From: Microbacterium sp. CSI-V
Lineage (GTDB): Bacteria > Actinomycetota > Actinomycetes > Actinomycetales > Microbacteriaceae
Length of the DNA: 64,000 nucleotides
Direction: 5' to 3'
Assembly (NCBI RefSeq): GCF_001984105.1
Contig: NZ_MTQM01000003.1
Coordinates: 36,709 to 100,708, forward strand
Part shown: positions 34,776 through 42,809 of the stretch, piece after piece
Layout: every line of letters begins with the position of its first letter
Position numbering within the stretch: position 1 is the stretch's first letter
Translations under genes and position numbers: made by a program
Notes under the pieces: model-generated
What the model saw: the letters and a program-made list of their open reading frames with translations, nothing else
Databases searched by the model: none
What the model was told of the DNA's origin: nothing

Positions 34776-35459
34776 ATGAGCGACACAGCAGTCAAGGAGA
34801 AGCGGGGGCGGCGCCGGGGGGAGAAGCCGACGCCGGAGGCGTCTTCGCCGGCGGTGCTGCCGCCGACGAAGAGCCGCCGGCGGCCGATGCTGATCGCGGC
34901 GGGTATCGCCCTGGCCGTCGTGGGTGGCCTCGGATCCTGGTACTTCTTCACCACTGTCGGGAACACCACCACGGTGCTGACGGTGAACAAGGACGTCCCT
35001 CGCGGCCAGCAGATCACCGCGCAGGATCTCGGGACCCTGCAGATCTCGGGCGACCAGGCGACGAACGCGCTGAAGGCCACCGAGACGCAGGATGCCATCG
35101 GGGATGTCGCCCTGGTCGACCTGCCGGCGGGATCGCTCGTGACGTCCACGAACGTCGGCGAGAGCCTGGTGCTCGCAGACGGCAAGAGCCTCGTCGGCGT
35201 CGCGCTGACGTCGGCGCAGATGCCCAGCCAGGCGCTCGTCGCGGGCGACAAGGTCCGGATCGTTGACACTCCGATTTCGCAGGGTGAGCCGCCGGCGACC
35301 ACGCCGCAGACGTTCACCGCGACGGTGTTCTCCGTCCGCGAGGACGCGCAGAACAGCCGGTGGATCGTGGACCTGCTCGTCTCGCCGGAGAAGGCGCCGG
35401 ACATCGCCGCCCGTGCCGCGACAGGTCGCGTCGCGCTCGTACTCGATTCGGGGGAGTGA
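34776..35459 (+). CDS. SAF-domain pilus assembly protein (CpaB/RcpC-like)
   Basis: The 227-residue protein has a basic cytoplasmic N-terminus, one membrane helix (about 38-60, MLIAAGIALAVVGGLGSWYF) and an extracytoplasmic SAF domain (VNKDVPRGQQITAQDLG, then VDLPAGSLVTSTNVG). CpaB proteins in Tad systems act at the cell surface and are thought to contact glycan. GGAGGAG precedes the ATG. The next gene follows immediately. Confidence 0.82.
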   Translation: MSDTAVKEKRGRRRGEKPTPEASSPAVLPPTKSRRRPMLIAAGIALAVVGGLGSWYFFTTVGNTTTVLTVNKDVPRGQQITAQDLGTLQISGDQATNALKATETQDAIGDVALVDLPAGSLVTSTNVGESLVLADGKSLVGVALTSAQMPSQALVAGDKVRIVDTPISQGEPPATTPQTFTATVFSVREDAQNSRWIVDLLVSPEKAPDIAARAATGRVALVLDSGE

Positions 35460-35461
35460 CC

Positions 35462-36262
35462 GTGGCCGTCGTCTACCTGACCAGCGTCGCCGGGTCGCCC
35501 GGCGTCACCACGGCGAGCGTGGGTCTGGCACTGTCGTGGCCACGACCGGTGATGCTCGTCGAGGCTGACATCTCCAAGCCTTCGGGGATCCTGCCCGGTT
35601 ACCTCCGTGGCCAGATGGATCACTCGCGCGGGCTGACACCGCTGTCGGTCCAGCACCAGCGTGGTCAGCTGACCCCGCGCGCCGTCTGGGAGCAGAGCGT
35701 GCAGCTGGGCGAGGACCGGTTCCTCGTCCCCGGGTTCTCCAACATCGTCGCCGCAGCAGGCGCGGGCGCGTCGTTCTGGAACACGCTCGGCAGCACCCTC
35801 TCGGCGATCGCCGCGCAGGGCGCCGATGTCCTGATCGACGGCGGCCGGTTCGGCATCCGCGACGATCGCACGGCTCTGATGCAGCTGGCGGACATGGTCG
35901 CCCTGGTGGCGCACCCGGTGATGCCTGACATCGCCACGGTGCGTGCTCGTCGACGCGATCTCAGCGAGACGCTGGCGCACGTCGGGCACGACGACTGGCT
36001 GGGCCTGCTGCTCGTCGACGCGCACGACGAGGCATTCCGCGACGGCGAGGTCTCCAAGGCTGTGCAGCTGCCCGTGCTGGGCCGCCTGGCCAATGACCCG
36101 CGTACCGCCGCGGTGTTCTCCGTCGGCGCCGAGCCGACCCCCAAGACCAAGAAGAGCGCGCTGTCGCGGGATCTCACCCTCCTGCCCAACGTGCTCGAGC
36201 AGGCCATCCGTGAGCGCCGCAACAAGCTCGGCGCGATTCCCTTCGAGGAAGTGAACGCATGA
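35462..36262 (+). CDS. TadZ/CpaE-like protein with degenerate P-loop
   Basis: TadZ proteins are ParA-like factors that position the Tad pilus. The 266-residue protein has a MinD-like fold pattern, but the P-loop reads AGSPGVTTAS and lacks the lysines of KGGVGKT. It may bind nucleotide poorly or not hydrolyse it. The GTG at 35462 is five bases after GGGGGAG; GTG 35456 overlaps the upstream stop and is less well spaced. The stop overlaps the tadA start. Confidence 0.75.
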   Translation: MAVVYLTSVAGSPGVTTASVGLALSWPRPVMLVEADISKPSGILPGYLRGQMDHSRGLTPLSVQHQRGQLTPRAVWEQSVQLGEDRFLVPGFSNIVAAAGAGASFWNTLGSTLSAIAAQGADVLIDGGRFGIRDDRTALMQLADMVALVAHPVMPDIATVRARRRDLSETLAHVGHDDWLGLLLVDAHDEAFRDGEVSKAVQLPVLGRLANDPRTAAVFSVGAEPTPKTKKSALSRDLTLLPNVLEQAIRERRNKLGAIPFEEVNA

Positions 36263-37851
36263 GCAACGACTTCGACATCACCCGGCTGCCGTTCTTCAAC
36301 GACGCCGCCCCTGACGCGATCGAGATCCCCGACGCACCGCCGGCGACCGGCCCCGCGCAGCACCTGCTCGCCGCAGCCGGCGGCCAGCCCGCGCCCGCCG
36401 TTGAGGCGTCGACGGCACCCGAGCCGGAGGTGCCGGCGACGTTCAAGCGCCGCGCGGTGCAGAAGGTGGACGCGACCCGCGCCTACGAGCTGTCCCGCCG
36501 GCTCGACTGGGACGTGATCACCCGGCTGCGCGGCGAGGTCTCCGACATGCTGACGGCATCGGAGCAGGCCCGAGGCGGGATGTCCGACGCGGACCGGCAT
36601 GAGGTCGCTCGCGCACACATCGCCGAGGTGACCTCGCGCCACGTCGACGACATGGTCACGCACGCCGGCGAGAAGGGCGCGTGGGACGAGGAGACGATCG
36701 GTGCCGCGCAGCGCGCCGTCTTCGACAGCCTGTTCCGTCTCGGTCGGCTGCAGCCGCTCGTGGATCTCCCCGAGGTCGAGAACATCGACATCTACGGGCA
36801 TGACAACGTGTGGGTCAGCTACGCCGACGGTCGCATGATCCGTCACGACCCGGTCGCGACCAGCGATGCGGATCTCGTCCGCGAGATCCAGTTCCTCGCC
36901 GCCCGTGGGGGAGAGGACGGCCGCTCGTTCACCACGACCAGCCCGATCCTCGACATGGACCTCCCGGGAGGGGCCCGTCTCGCCGCGGTGCACACGCCGA
37001 TCAGCCCGCGACCCAAGGCCGTGATCCGTCTGCACCGCTTCGTCGACATCCTCCTCGAGCACCTGGTGGAACAGGGCACGCTCACCCAGGACGCCGCCGA
37101 CTTCCTCTCCGGCGCGATCACCGCCGGCCGCTCGCTCGTCGTGGTCGGCAACCCCGGCGCCGGCAAGACGACCCTGCTGCGCGCACTGGCGAACGTGATG
37201 GACCCGCTCGAGAAGATCGTCACCATCGAGAAGGAGCGCGAGCTCTACCTCGACCGGATGGGCGATCGCCACCTCATCGTCACGTCGCTGCAGTACCGCC
37301 CGGGCCAGGGCGAGCGTCTCCCGGACGGCAGCCGGCCCGGCGAGATCACCCTGATCGACTGCCTCGAGGAAGCTCTCCGCCTCGACGCGCAGCGCATCTT
37401 CGTCGGCGAGGTCCGCGGTGGCGAGATCGACGCCATGTTCCAGGCGATGCAGGCCGGTGTCGGCTCGCTCAGCACCCTGCACGCCAACGGGACGACCGAC
37501 GCGATCGAGCGTATGGCCACCCTGACGCAGAAGAACCTCGGCACCACCGACAGCTACGCCTACCGGCAGATCGCCCGCCACATCGACCTGATCGTCATGA
37601 TCAAGCGCGTCGTCTACAAGGACCCCGAGACCGGGGCCCGCCGCATCCGCCGCGTGGTCACCGACATCAGCGAGGTGCAGGCCGGCGAGTCTGTGGAAGG
37701 CGCTCGGCCGATCGCCGCACCGATCTTCCAGGCGCACCCGCGCACCTACGAGCTCGGCCGCGGCGACGGACGTCCCACGCCGGAGCTGCTCGAGGACCTC
37801 AAGCACGCCGGGTTCGACCCGCGGATCCTGCTGAGGGAGGACGCGGCATGA
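36259..37851 (+). CDS. tadA: TadA/CpaF pilus secretion ATPase
   Basis: This hexameric type II/IV secretion ATPase drives Flp pilin extrusion. The 530-residue protein has an N-terminal domain, Walker A GNPGAGKTTLL (about 297-307), an Asp box (ITLIDCLEEALR), Walker B RIFVGEVRGGE and the His box STLHANGTTDAIER. It overlaps neighbours by ATGA at both ends. TadA homologues also occur in conjugation, but context (TadB, TadC, Flp) makes this a pilus motor. Confidence 0.93.
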   Translation: MSNDFDITRLPFFNDAAPDAIEIPDAPPATGPAQHLLAAAGGQPAPAVEASTAPEPEVPATFKRRAVQKVDATRAYELSRRLDWDVITRLRGEVSDMLTASEQARGGMSDADRHEVARAHIAEVTSRHVDDMVTHAGEKGAWDEETIGAAQRAVFDSLFRLGRLQPLVDLPEVENIDIYGHDNVWVSYADGRMIRHDPVATSDADLVREIQFLAARGGEDGRSFTTTSPILDMDLPGGARLAAVHTPISPRPKAVIRLHRFVDILLEHLVEQGTLTQDAADFLSGAITAGRSLVVVGNPGAGKTTLLRALANVMDPLEKIVTIEKERELYLDRMGDRHLIVTSLQYRPGQGERLPDGSRPGEITLIDCLEEALRLDAQRIFVGEVRGGEIDAMFQAMQAGVGSLSTLHANGTTDAIERMATLTQKNLGTTDSYAYRQIARHIDLIVMIKRVVYKDPETGARRIRRVVTDISEVQAGESVEGARPIAAPIFQAHPRTYELGRGDGRPTPELLEDLKHAGFDPRILLREDAA

Positions 37852-38726
37852 ACGGCGTCATGGCGGCTCTCGCAACCACGATCGGGATACTCGGTCTGCT
37901 CGTCCTCGTGCTCGGGCTCCTCCCCGCCCCGGTGCCGCAGGGCCCGAAGCCGCCGAGCCGGCTGCAGCTCGCGTTCCTCGAGGCCCGGGTCCGCTTCGGC
38001 AAGCAGCGCATGATGCTCGCCGGCGCCGGCTTCATCGGCGGCATCATCCTGTGGCTGTTCACCGGGTGGATCGTCTGGATCGTGATCGTGCCCCTCGCCG
38101 CGGTGGGCGTGCCCTGGCTTCTCAGCAGCGGGGGAGAGCAGCGCAAGCTCGATCGACTCGAGGGGCTCGAGACCTGGACCCGCGGTCTCGCCGGCCTCAC
38201 CGTCGCCGGATCCAGCCTCGAGCAGACGATCATCGCGTCCGTGAACAGCTCGCCCGACTCCATCCGCGACGAGGTCGCGCTGCTCGCCGCCCGGCTCAAC
38301 GCCCGCTGGCCGACCCGCTCCGCGCTGCGGAAGTTCGCCGACGACCTCGCAGACCCCACCGGCGACCTCATCGTCGCGCACCTGCTCCTCGCCGAACGGG
38401 TCCGCGGCGCCGGCCTCGCCAACGCCCTCGAGGACCTCGCGCAGAGCATCGCCGAGGAAGTCGGCGTGCGCCGCAAGATCGAGGCCGACCGGGCCAAGCC
38501 CCGCCAGGCCATCCGGATCACCACGATCGCCACGGTCGTGCTGCTGGGCCTGATGCCCTTCATCAGCCAGTTCATGGCCCCGTACAAGACGCCCCTCGGG
38601 CAGCTGCTGCTGGCCGTCTGGATCGCGCTCGACGTCGTCATGCTGCTCTGGCTGAAGAAGATCACCGCCGGGAAGCCGACGCCGCGCATCCTCGCCAACC
38701 TCTCCGACACGAAGGGGGCACTGTGA
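37848..38726 (+). CDS. tadB: TadB-like pilus platform protein
   Basis: The 292-residue inner-membrane protein has two N-terminal membrane helices, a GspF-like cytoplasmic domain (GLETWTRGLAGLTVAGSSLEQTI to ADRAKPRQAIRI) and two C-terminal helices. This is the TadB arrangement. It forms the platform with TadC on which TadA acts. Gene overlaps with tadA (ATGA) and tadC (GTGA) imply coupled translation. Confidence 0.88.
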   Translation: MNGVMAALATTIGILGLLVLVLGLLPAPVPQGPKPPSRLQLAFLEARVRFGKQRMMLAGAGFIGGIILWLFTGWIVWIVIVPLAAVGVPWLLSSGGEQRKLDRLEGLETWTRGLAGLTVAGSSLEQTIIASVNSSPDSIRDEVALLAARLNARWPTRSALRKFADDLADPTGDLIVAHLLLAERVRGAGLANALEDLAQSIAEEVGVRRKIEADRAKPRQAIRITTIATVVLLGLMPFISQFMAPYKTPLGQLLLAVWIALDVVMLLWLKKITAGKPTPRILANLSDTKGAL

Positions 38727-39607
38727 ACCCGCTCCTGTTCCTCATCCCCGGCGTGATCGTCGGGCTCGGCATCGCCGTGGCGATCGCCGGCCTCCTCCCG
38801 CAGCGGCCCGCGCTGAGCGCAGCGCTCGACCGCCTCGGCAACACCACGCCCACCGAGCAGACCGCCGGCCAGTCCGTCGAAGTCCGCGTCGGCACCTGGG
38901 TGCACCGTCAGCTGCCCTCGGACGTCAGGTTCCTCACGATCCCGACGAAGGACCTCGCGCTGATCGGCACCCCGGTCACGAAGTACCTGTACGACAAGGC
39001 GCTGCTCGCCGCCGTCGGGCTGCTCGCGCCCCTCATGTTCGGGCTCGCCATGCAGGCCATCGGGATCCTCCCGTTCTGGCTCCCCGGGATCCTCGGCATC
39101 CCGCTCGCGATCGCGCTCTGGTTCGCTCCCGACCAGGAGCTCAAGAGCAAGGCCCGCGACGCCCGCGAGGAGTTCTCCCGCTCGATCGCCGTCTACCTCG
39201 AGCTCGTCGCCGCCGAACGCCGCCGCGGCGCCCCGGCAGGACGCGCGCTCACCAGCGCCGCCGAGGTCGGCAGCACCTGGGTCTTCACCCGCCTCCGCCA
39301 GGAGCTCAACCGCGCCAACTACGCCGGCGTCGCACCCTGGGACGCCCTCACCACGTTCAGCGAGGAGATCGGCGTCCCCGAGCTCGCCGACGTCGGCAAG
39401 ATCGTCCGCCTCGCGGGAGAAGAGGGCGCTAGCACATATGAGACACTGAGGGCACGGGGGAAGTCGCTCCGGGTGCAGCTGCTCAACAACGAACACACGA
39501 AGGCGAACGAAGCATCCGAGCGAATGGTGCTCCCGATCGTGGGCTCAGCACTGGTCTTCGTCGGGATCATCCTCACGCCACTGGTGATGAACCTTTTCAG
39601 CATCTGA
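38723..39607 (+). CDS. tadC: TadC-like pilus platform protein
   Basis: The 294-residue protein starts with a membrane helix (LIPGVIVGLGIAVAIAGL), has a central pair of helices and a GspF-like domain (REEFSRSIAVYLELVAAERRRG), and ends with another helix (IVGSALVFVGIILTPLV). It starts at GTG 38723 within the tadB stop. The EGASTYETLRARGKSLR segment is typical of TadC. It partners TadB. Confidence 0.87.
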   Translation: MNPLLFLIPGVIVGLGIAVAIAGLLPQRPALSAALDRLGNTTPTEQTAGQSVEVRVGTWVHRQLPSDVRFLTIPTKDLALIGTPVTKYLYDKALLAAVGLLAPLMFGLAMQAIGILPFWLPGILGIPLAIALWFAPDQELKSKARDAREEFSRSIAVYLELVAAERRRGAPAGRALTSAAEVGSTWVFTRLRQELNRANYAGVAPWDALTTFSEEIGVPELADVGKIVRLAGEEGASTYETLRARGKSLRVQLLNNEHTKANEASERMVLPIVGSALVFVGIILTPLVMNLFSI

Positions 39608-39667
39608 TGTCCGATTAGCCGCGAAAACCGTACCTATGGTCAACAGCACACACAGATTGGAGCTCAC

Positions 39668-39859
39668 ATGAGCACTCTCAGCCGTCAGTTCGTTTCCGGT
39701 CTCCGTCGGCGCGCCATCGCGCTCAAGGCGACCGCCGAGAAGGGCCTGCAGACCGTCGAGTGGATCTTCCTCGTCGTCGGCATCCTGGTGATCGCCGGCA
39801 TCGTCATCGCCGCCGTCACCGCCTTCGTCAACACCCAGATCGGTCAGCTCCCCGGGTGA
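39668..39859 (+). CDS. Flp-type pilin
   Basis: This 63-residue protein is a Flp-family pilin: a basic leader followed by EKGLQTVEW and one hydrophobic helix (IFLVVGILVIAGIVIAAVTAF). Prepilin peptidase should cut before or near LQTVEW; the glutamate in TVEW matches the conserved E5. It is set off by 60 bases from tadC, so it may have its own promoter for high expression, as major pilins usually do. Confidence 0.87.
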   Translation: MSTLSRQFVSGLRRRAIALKATAEKGLQTVEWIFLVVGILVIAGIVIAAVTAFVNTQIGQLPG

Positions 39860-39864
39860 GCCTG

Positions 39865-40275
39865 ATGAGCCGCGTTCACACCCTCCTGCTCACTGCGCGC
39901 CCCGCACGCGGTGAGCTCGAGCGCGGCTCCGCAGCGGTCGAAGCGATCATGATCATCCCCGTGGTGCTCCTGATCTTCTTCGGCCTCATCCAGGGGGCCG
40001 TGGTCCTGCAGGCGAACAACGTCGCGCAGGCCGCAGCCTCCACCGCCTACAACTCGGCACGGCTCTACGACGCCTCGTCCGAGGACGGCGTGAGCGCCGG
40101 AGAGGCCGCCCTCACCCAAGCCGGCTCGATCGTGTCCGGCTCGAACGTCGTGGTGCAGCGCACCGCCGAGACGGTCACCGTGACCGTCACCGGCACCGTC
40201 GCGACGCTCCTGCCCGGCCTCCCGGTCACGGTCTCGCGCACCGTCACCGGCCCCACAGAGAGGTGGGTGCAATGA
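39865..40275 (+). CDS. TadE-like minor pseudopilin
   Basis: This 136-residue protein carries the TadE-type N-terminus: ERGSAAVEAIMIIPVVLLIFFGLIQ, i.e. a short leader, E5-like glutamate and hydrophobic helix, then a Thr/Val-rich beta domain. I chose ATG 39865 after GGTGAG; GTG 39856 overlaps the pilin stop and is the alternative. It is followed by a second TadE-like gene with overlapping start. Confidence 0.8.
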   Translation: MSRVHTLLLTARPARGELERGSAAVEAIMIIPVVLLIFFGLIQGAVVLQANNVAQAAASTAYNSARLYDASSEDGVSAGEAALTQAGSIVSGSNVVVQRTAETVTVTVTGTVATLLPGLPVTVSRTVTGPTERWVQ

Positions 40276-40724
40276 AGCTCCGCAGCGCCCTCCGCTCGCT
40301 CCTCCGCCGCAAGGAAGAGGGCAGCATGTCCGTCGAGCTCGTGATGCTCGCCCCGGTCATGGTGCTCGTGATCCTGCTCCTGGTCGCCGGCGGCCGCATC
40401 GCCCTCGCCTCGAACGCTGCAGAGGCGGCAGCGAACGCCGCGGCCAGGGAGGCCTCTCTCTCCCGCACCACCGCCGAAGCGCAGCAGGACGCGAACGCGG
40501 CCGCGCAGACGTCGATGGCGCAGAGCGGGTACGCCTGCAACACCCTCGACGTGCTGATCGACGACAGCGGACTCAACGTCCCGCTCGGACAGGTCGGCAC
40601 CGTTTCCGGCACCATCACCTGCACCCTCAACCTCTCCGACGTCGCCCTGCCCGGCCTGCCCGGCACCTGGACGATCGAGCGGAGCGCGACCTCACCCGTC
40701 GACGCCTACCGGGAGCGGCCATGA
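40272..40724 (+). CDS. TadE-like minor pseudopilin
   Basis: The 150-residue protein has the processing-type N-terminus EEGSMSVELVMLAPVMVLVILLLVAGG, then an Ala-rich helix and a domain with two cysteines (GYACNTL, ITCTLNL) that could form a disulfide. It overlaps neighbours at both ends. Three consecutive small pseudopilin genes are normal in actinobacterial Tad loci. Confidence 0.8.
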   Translation: MKLRSALRSLLRRKEEGSMSVELVMLAPVMVLVILLLVAGGRIALASNAAEAAANAAAREASLSRTTAEAQQDANAAAQTSMAQSGYACNTLDVLIDDSGLNVPLGQVGTVSGTITCTLNLSDVALPGLPGTWTIERSATSPVDAYRERP

Positions 40725-41143
40725 ACAAGATCCGCCAGATCCTCAACCAGCTGCGCAACGACGAGCGCGGCTCCGTCTCCGTGATCTTCCTCGCCTGCGT
40801 CGTCGTGCTCGTCGTCGTCGTCGGCCTCGTCGTCGACAGCTCCGGGAAGTACCAGTCCACGCAGAACGCTCAGATGACCGCGGCATCCGCCGCCCGCGCC
40901 GGCACCAACGCCGTCGCAGGCCAGGCCGTCGTCGACGGAACCCTGCAGCTCAACGGCAGCGCAGCCCAAGTCGCCGCGCAGAACTACCTCACCGCGGCCG
41001 GCATGGAAGGCAACGTTTCTGTCGTCGGCGACACGATCACCGTTAGCGTCGAAGACACGTACACCACCCGATTCCTCTCACTGATCGGGGTAAACAGCCT
41101 TCCGGTCGGCGCGACGAGCTCGGCCCGGATCATCACACAGTAG
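40721..41143 (+). CDS. TadG-like pseudopilin
   Basis: The 140-residue protein begins with a basic leader and DERGSVSVIFLACVVVLVVVVGLVVDS, followed by SGKYQSTQNAQMTAASAARAG, a phrase typical of TadE/TadG-like proteins. It lacks the long von Willebrand domain of full TadG. It starts within the previous gene's stop and is followed after nine bases by a lipoprotein gene. Confidence 0.78.
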   Translation: MNKIRQILNQLRNDERGSVSVIFLACVVVLVVVVGLVVDSSGKYQSTQNAQMTAASAARAGTNAVAGQAVVDGTLQLNGSAAQVAAQNYLTAAGMEGNVSVVGDTITVSVEDTYTTRFLSLIGVNSLPVGATSSARIITQ

Positions 41144-41152
41144 GAGCTCCCC

Positions 41153-41773
41153 ATGACCAGCAAGCGCATCATCACCGCACTCACGGCCGTTGCACTCAGC
41201 AGCATGCTCCTCGCCGGATGCACGACGACCAACGGCCCGACCCCGACCCCGTCGACGGCATCGCCGAGCCCCACCGCCACTGCGCCGGCGGCGATCACCG
41301 GCGAGGCTCCCAAGGACGAAGATGAGGCGATCGACAAGGCGAAGGCCACGATTGATCTGCTGTTGGCTACCCAGGCTCAGATCAGCGCAGCGGGTGGCAC
41401 CGACGCCAGCGGATACGAGGCCGTCGCCACGGGCAAGACGCTCAAGGAGTTCCAGGAGGACGCTCTCCGGATCTCGAAGGGACCGATCCTCAACGTGGAC
41501 GGCGACAGCATCGAAGGCCAGTCGAAGGTCGAAGGGTCGCTCGTATTCGAGCCCAAGACGGCCTACGGCCAGGAGTACGAGGGCGTCGAGAACGGCCTCG
41601 TGATTGTCCCTGGCTGCTTGGACGGCTCCCAGCGCAAGATCACGACTGCTGACGGCAAGCCCGCCATGGCGAACCCGAAGCCTCGTAACGAAGTCGAGTT
41701 CCACGTCATCTACAACGCAGAGACCAAGACGTGGCTCGTCAACGATCGCATCAGTCTGGGGACGACATGCTGA
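41153..41773 (+). CDS. Putative lipoprotein in the pilus operon
   Basis: The 206-residue protein has a lipoprotein signal peptide ending in the lipobox LLAGC (C23). A Thr/Pro/Ser linker and a soluble domain with two further cysteines (VPGC, GTTC) follow. No family recognised. It overlaps the next secreted protein gene by seven bases and lies in the Tad operon, so a surface role with the pilus is inferred. Confidence 0.75.
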   Translation: MTSKRIITALTAVALSSMLLAGCTTTNGPTPTPSTASPSPTATAPAAITGEAPKDEDEAIDKAKATIDLLLATQAQISAAGGTDASGYEAVATGKTLKEFQEDALRISKGPILNVDGDSIEGQSKVEGSLVFEPKTAYGQEYEGVENGLVIVPGCLDGSQRKITTADGKPAMANPKPRNEVEFHVIYNAETKTWLVNDRISLGTTC

Positions 41774-42798
41774 GACGAGCACTCGCAACCTTCGCGGCGA
41801 TCCTCGCCCTCGCAGCAGGATCCCTCGTGGCCACGGCGCCTGCTCAGGCCGCTGGTGGCGTGTACTGCAATGACCTCAGCGTCTGTTACCTCACGATCTC
41901 TGTGCCATCGGATCCAGCGCCGAACCCCGACAGCAATGGATGGACCCCTGGCGCGCCCACGTGCTACTACGAGAACTCCGAGTCGGGGCTGCTGCAGCTG
42001 GGCTGGACGGCTGACGAGATCCGCGTCTTCGACGGCGGCACCTATCAGCGCTTCTACGCGATCATCGACTGCGGCAGCAGCACGTCCTACTGGTCGAACG
42101 TGCGCCAGTGCTATGTCTTCATGAAGGACGGGGTCTGGCCGGCACGTCCTCCGGGGTACTCGCCCGAGGCCGGCTACTACGGCTGCATCATGTTCAACCC
42201 CTCGCCGGGTGGCTCCCCGGGCCTCGGCCAGGAGACCCAGTTTTGGAGCGAGACCGTTCCTCCGGGCCTGAAGGTGCTCACGCCTGGCCGGGCAGCTGCG
42301 CAGCTCATCGCGACCTTCCAGCTGCGCGGTGTCGACATCGGCATGGCGCCGCAGGTGAACCCCGCCTGGGGCCACCGCCGCAGCTACGTCGGCATCCCGG
42401 TCTGGCTGTGGGTCGAGAACCCTCAGCCGCTGACCTGGGGCCCCTACACCGAGACGGCGACGCTGGGCGGGCAGACGATCACCGCGACCGCTCAGGTGAC
42501 CGGCATCCGGTGGAACATGGGCGACGGCCGCGAGGTCGTGTGCGGCAGCACCGGCACCGCCTACTCGGTCGGGTACGGGCTCAGCGACAGCCCGACGTGC
42601 GGGCACCGGTACGACCGGACCTCGCAGAACCAGCCCGGCGATCGCTACACCGTGACCGCGACGAGCCAGTGGTCCGTCACCTGGACGTCGCTCTCCGGCG
42701 CCAGCGGCACCGTCAACCTCACGACCTCGAGCTCGACACAGCTGGAAATCAACGAGATCCAGTCGGTGAACGTCAAGCCCACCACGCCGAACGGCTGA
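41767..42798 (+). CDS. Secreted cysteine-containing protein
   Basis: The 343-residue protein has a signal peptide with a likely cut after APAQA (about residue 28). The mature part has many cysteines (YCNDLSVCY, PTCYYEN, IIDCGS, RQCYVF, YYGCIM, VVCGS, PTCGH), suggesting disulfides. The C-terminal half has beta-rich phrases such as WNMGDGREVVCGS reminiscent of PKD-like domains. The ATG is 41767. It follows the lipoprotein and precedes the LysM protein. Function unknown. Confidence 0.75.
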   Translation: MLRRALATFAAILALAAGSLVATAPAQAAGGVYCNDLSVCYLTISVPSDPAPNPDSNGWTPGAPTCYYENSESGLLQLGWTADEIRVFDGGTYQRFYAIIDCGSSTSYWSNVRQCYVFMKDGVWPARPPGYSPEAGYYGCIMFNPSPGGSPGLGQETQFWSETVPPGLKVLTPGRAAAQLIATFQLRGVDIGMAPQVNPAWGHRRSYVGIPVWLWVENPQPLTWGPYTETATLGGQTITATAQVTGIRWNMGDGREVVCGSTGTAYSVGYGLSDSPTCGHRYDRTSQNQPGDRYTVTATSQWSVTWTSLSGASGTVNLTTSSSTQLEINEIQSVNVKPTTPNG

Positions 42799-42809
42799 GG
42801 AGGAACACC

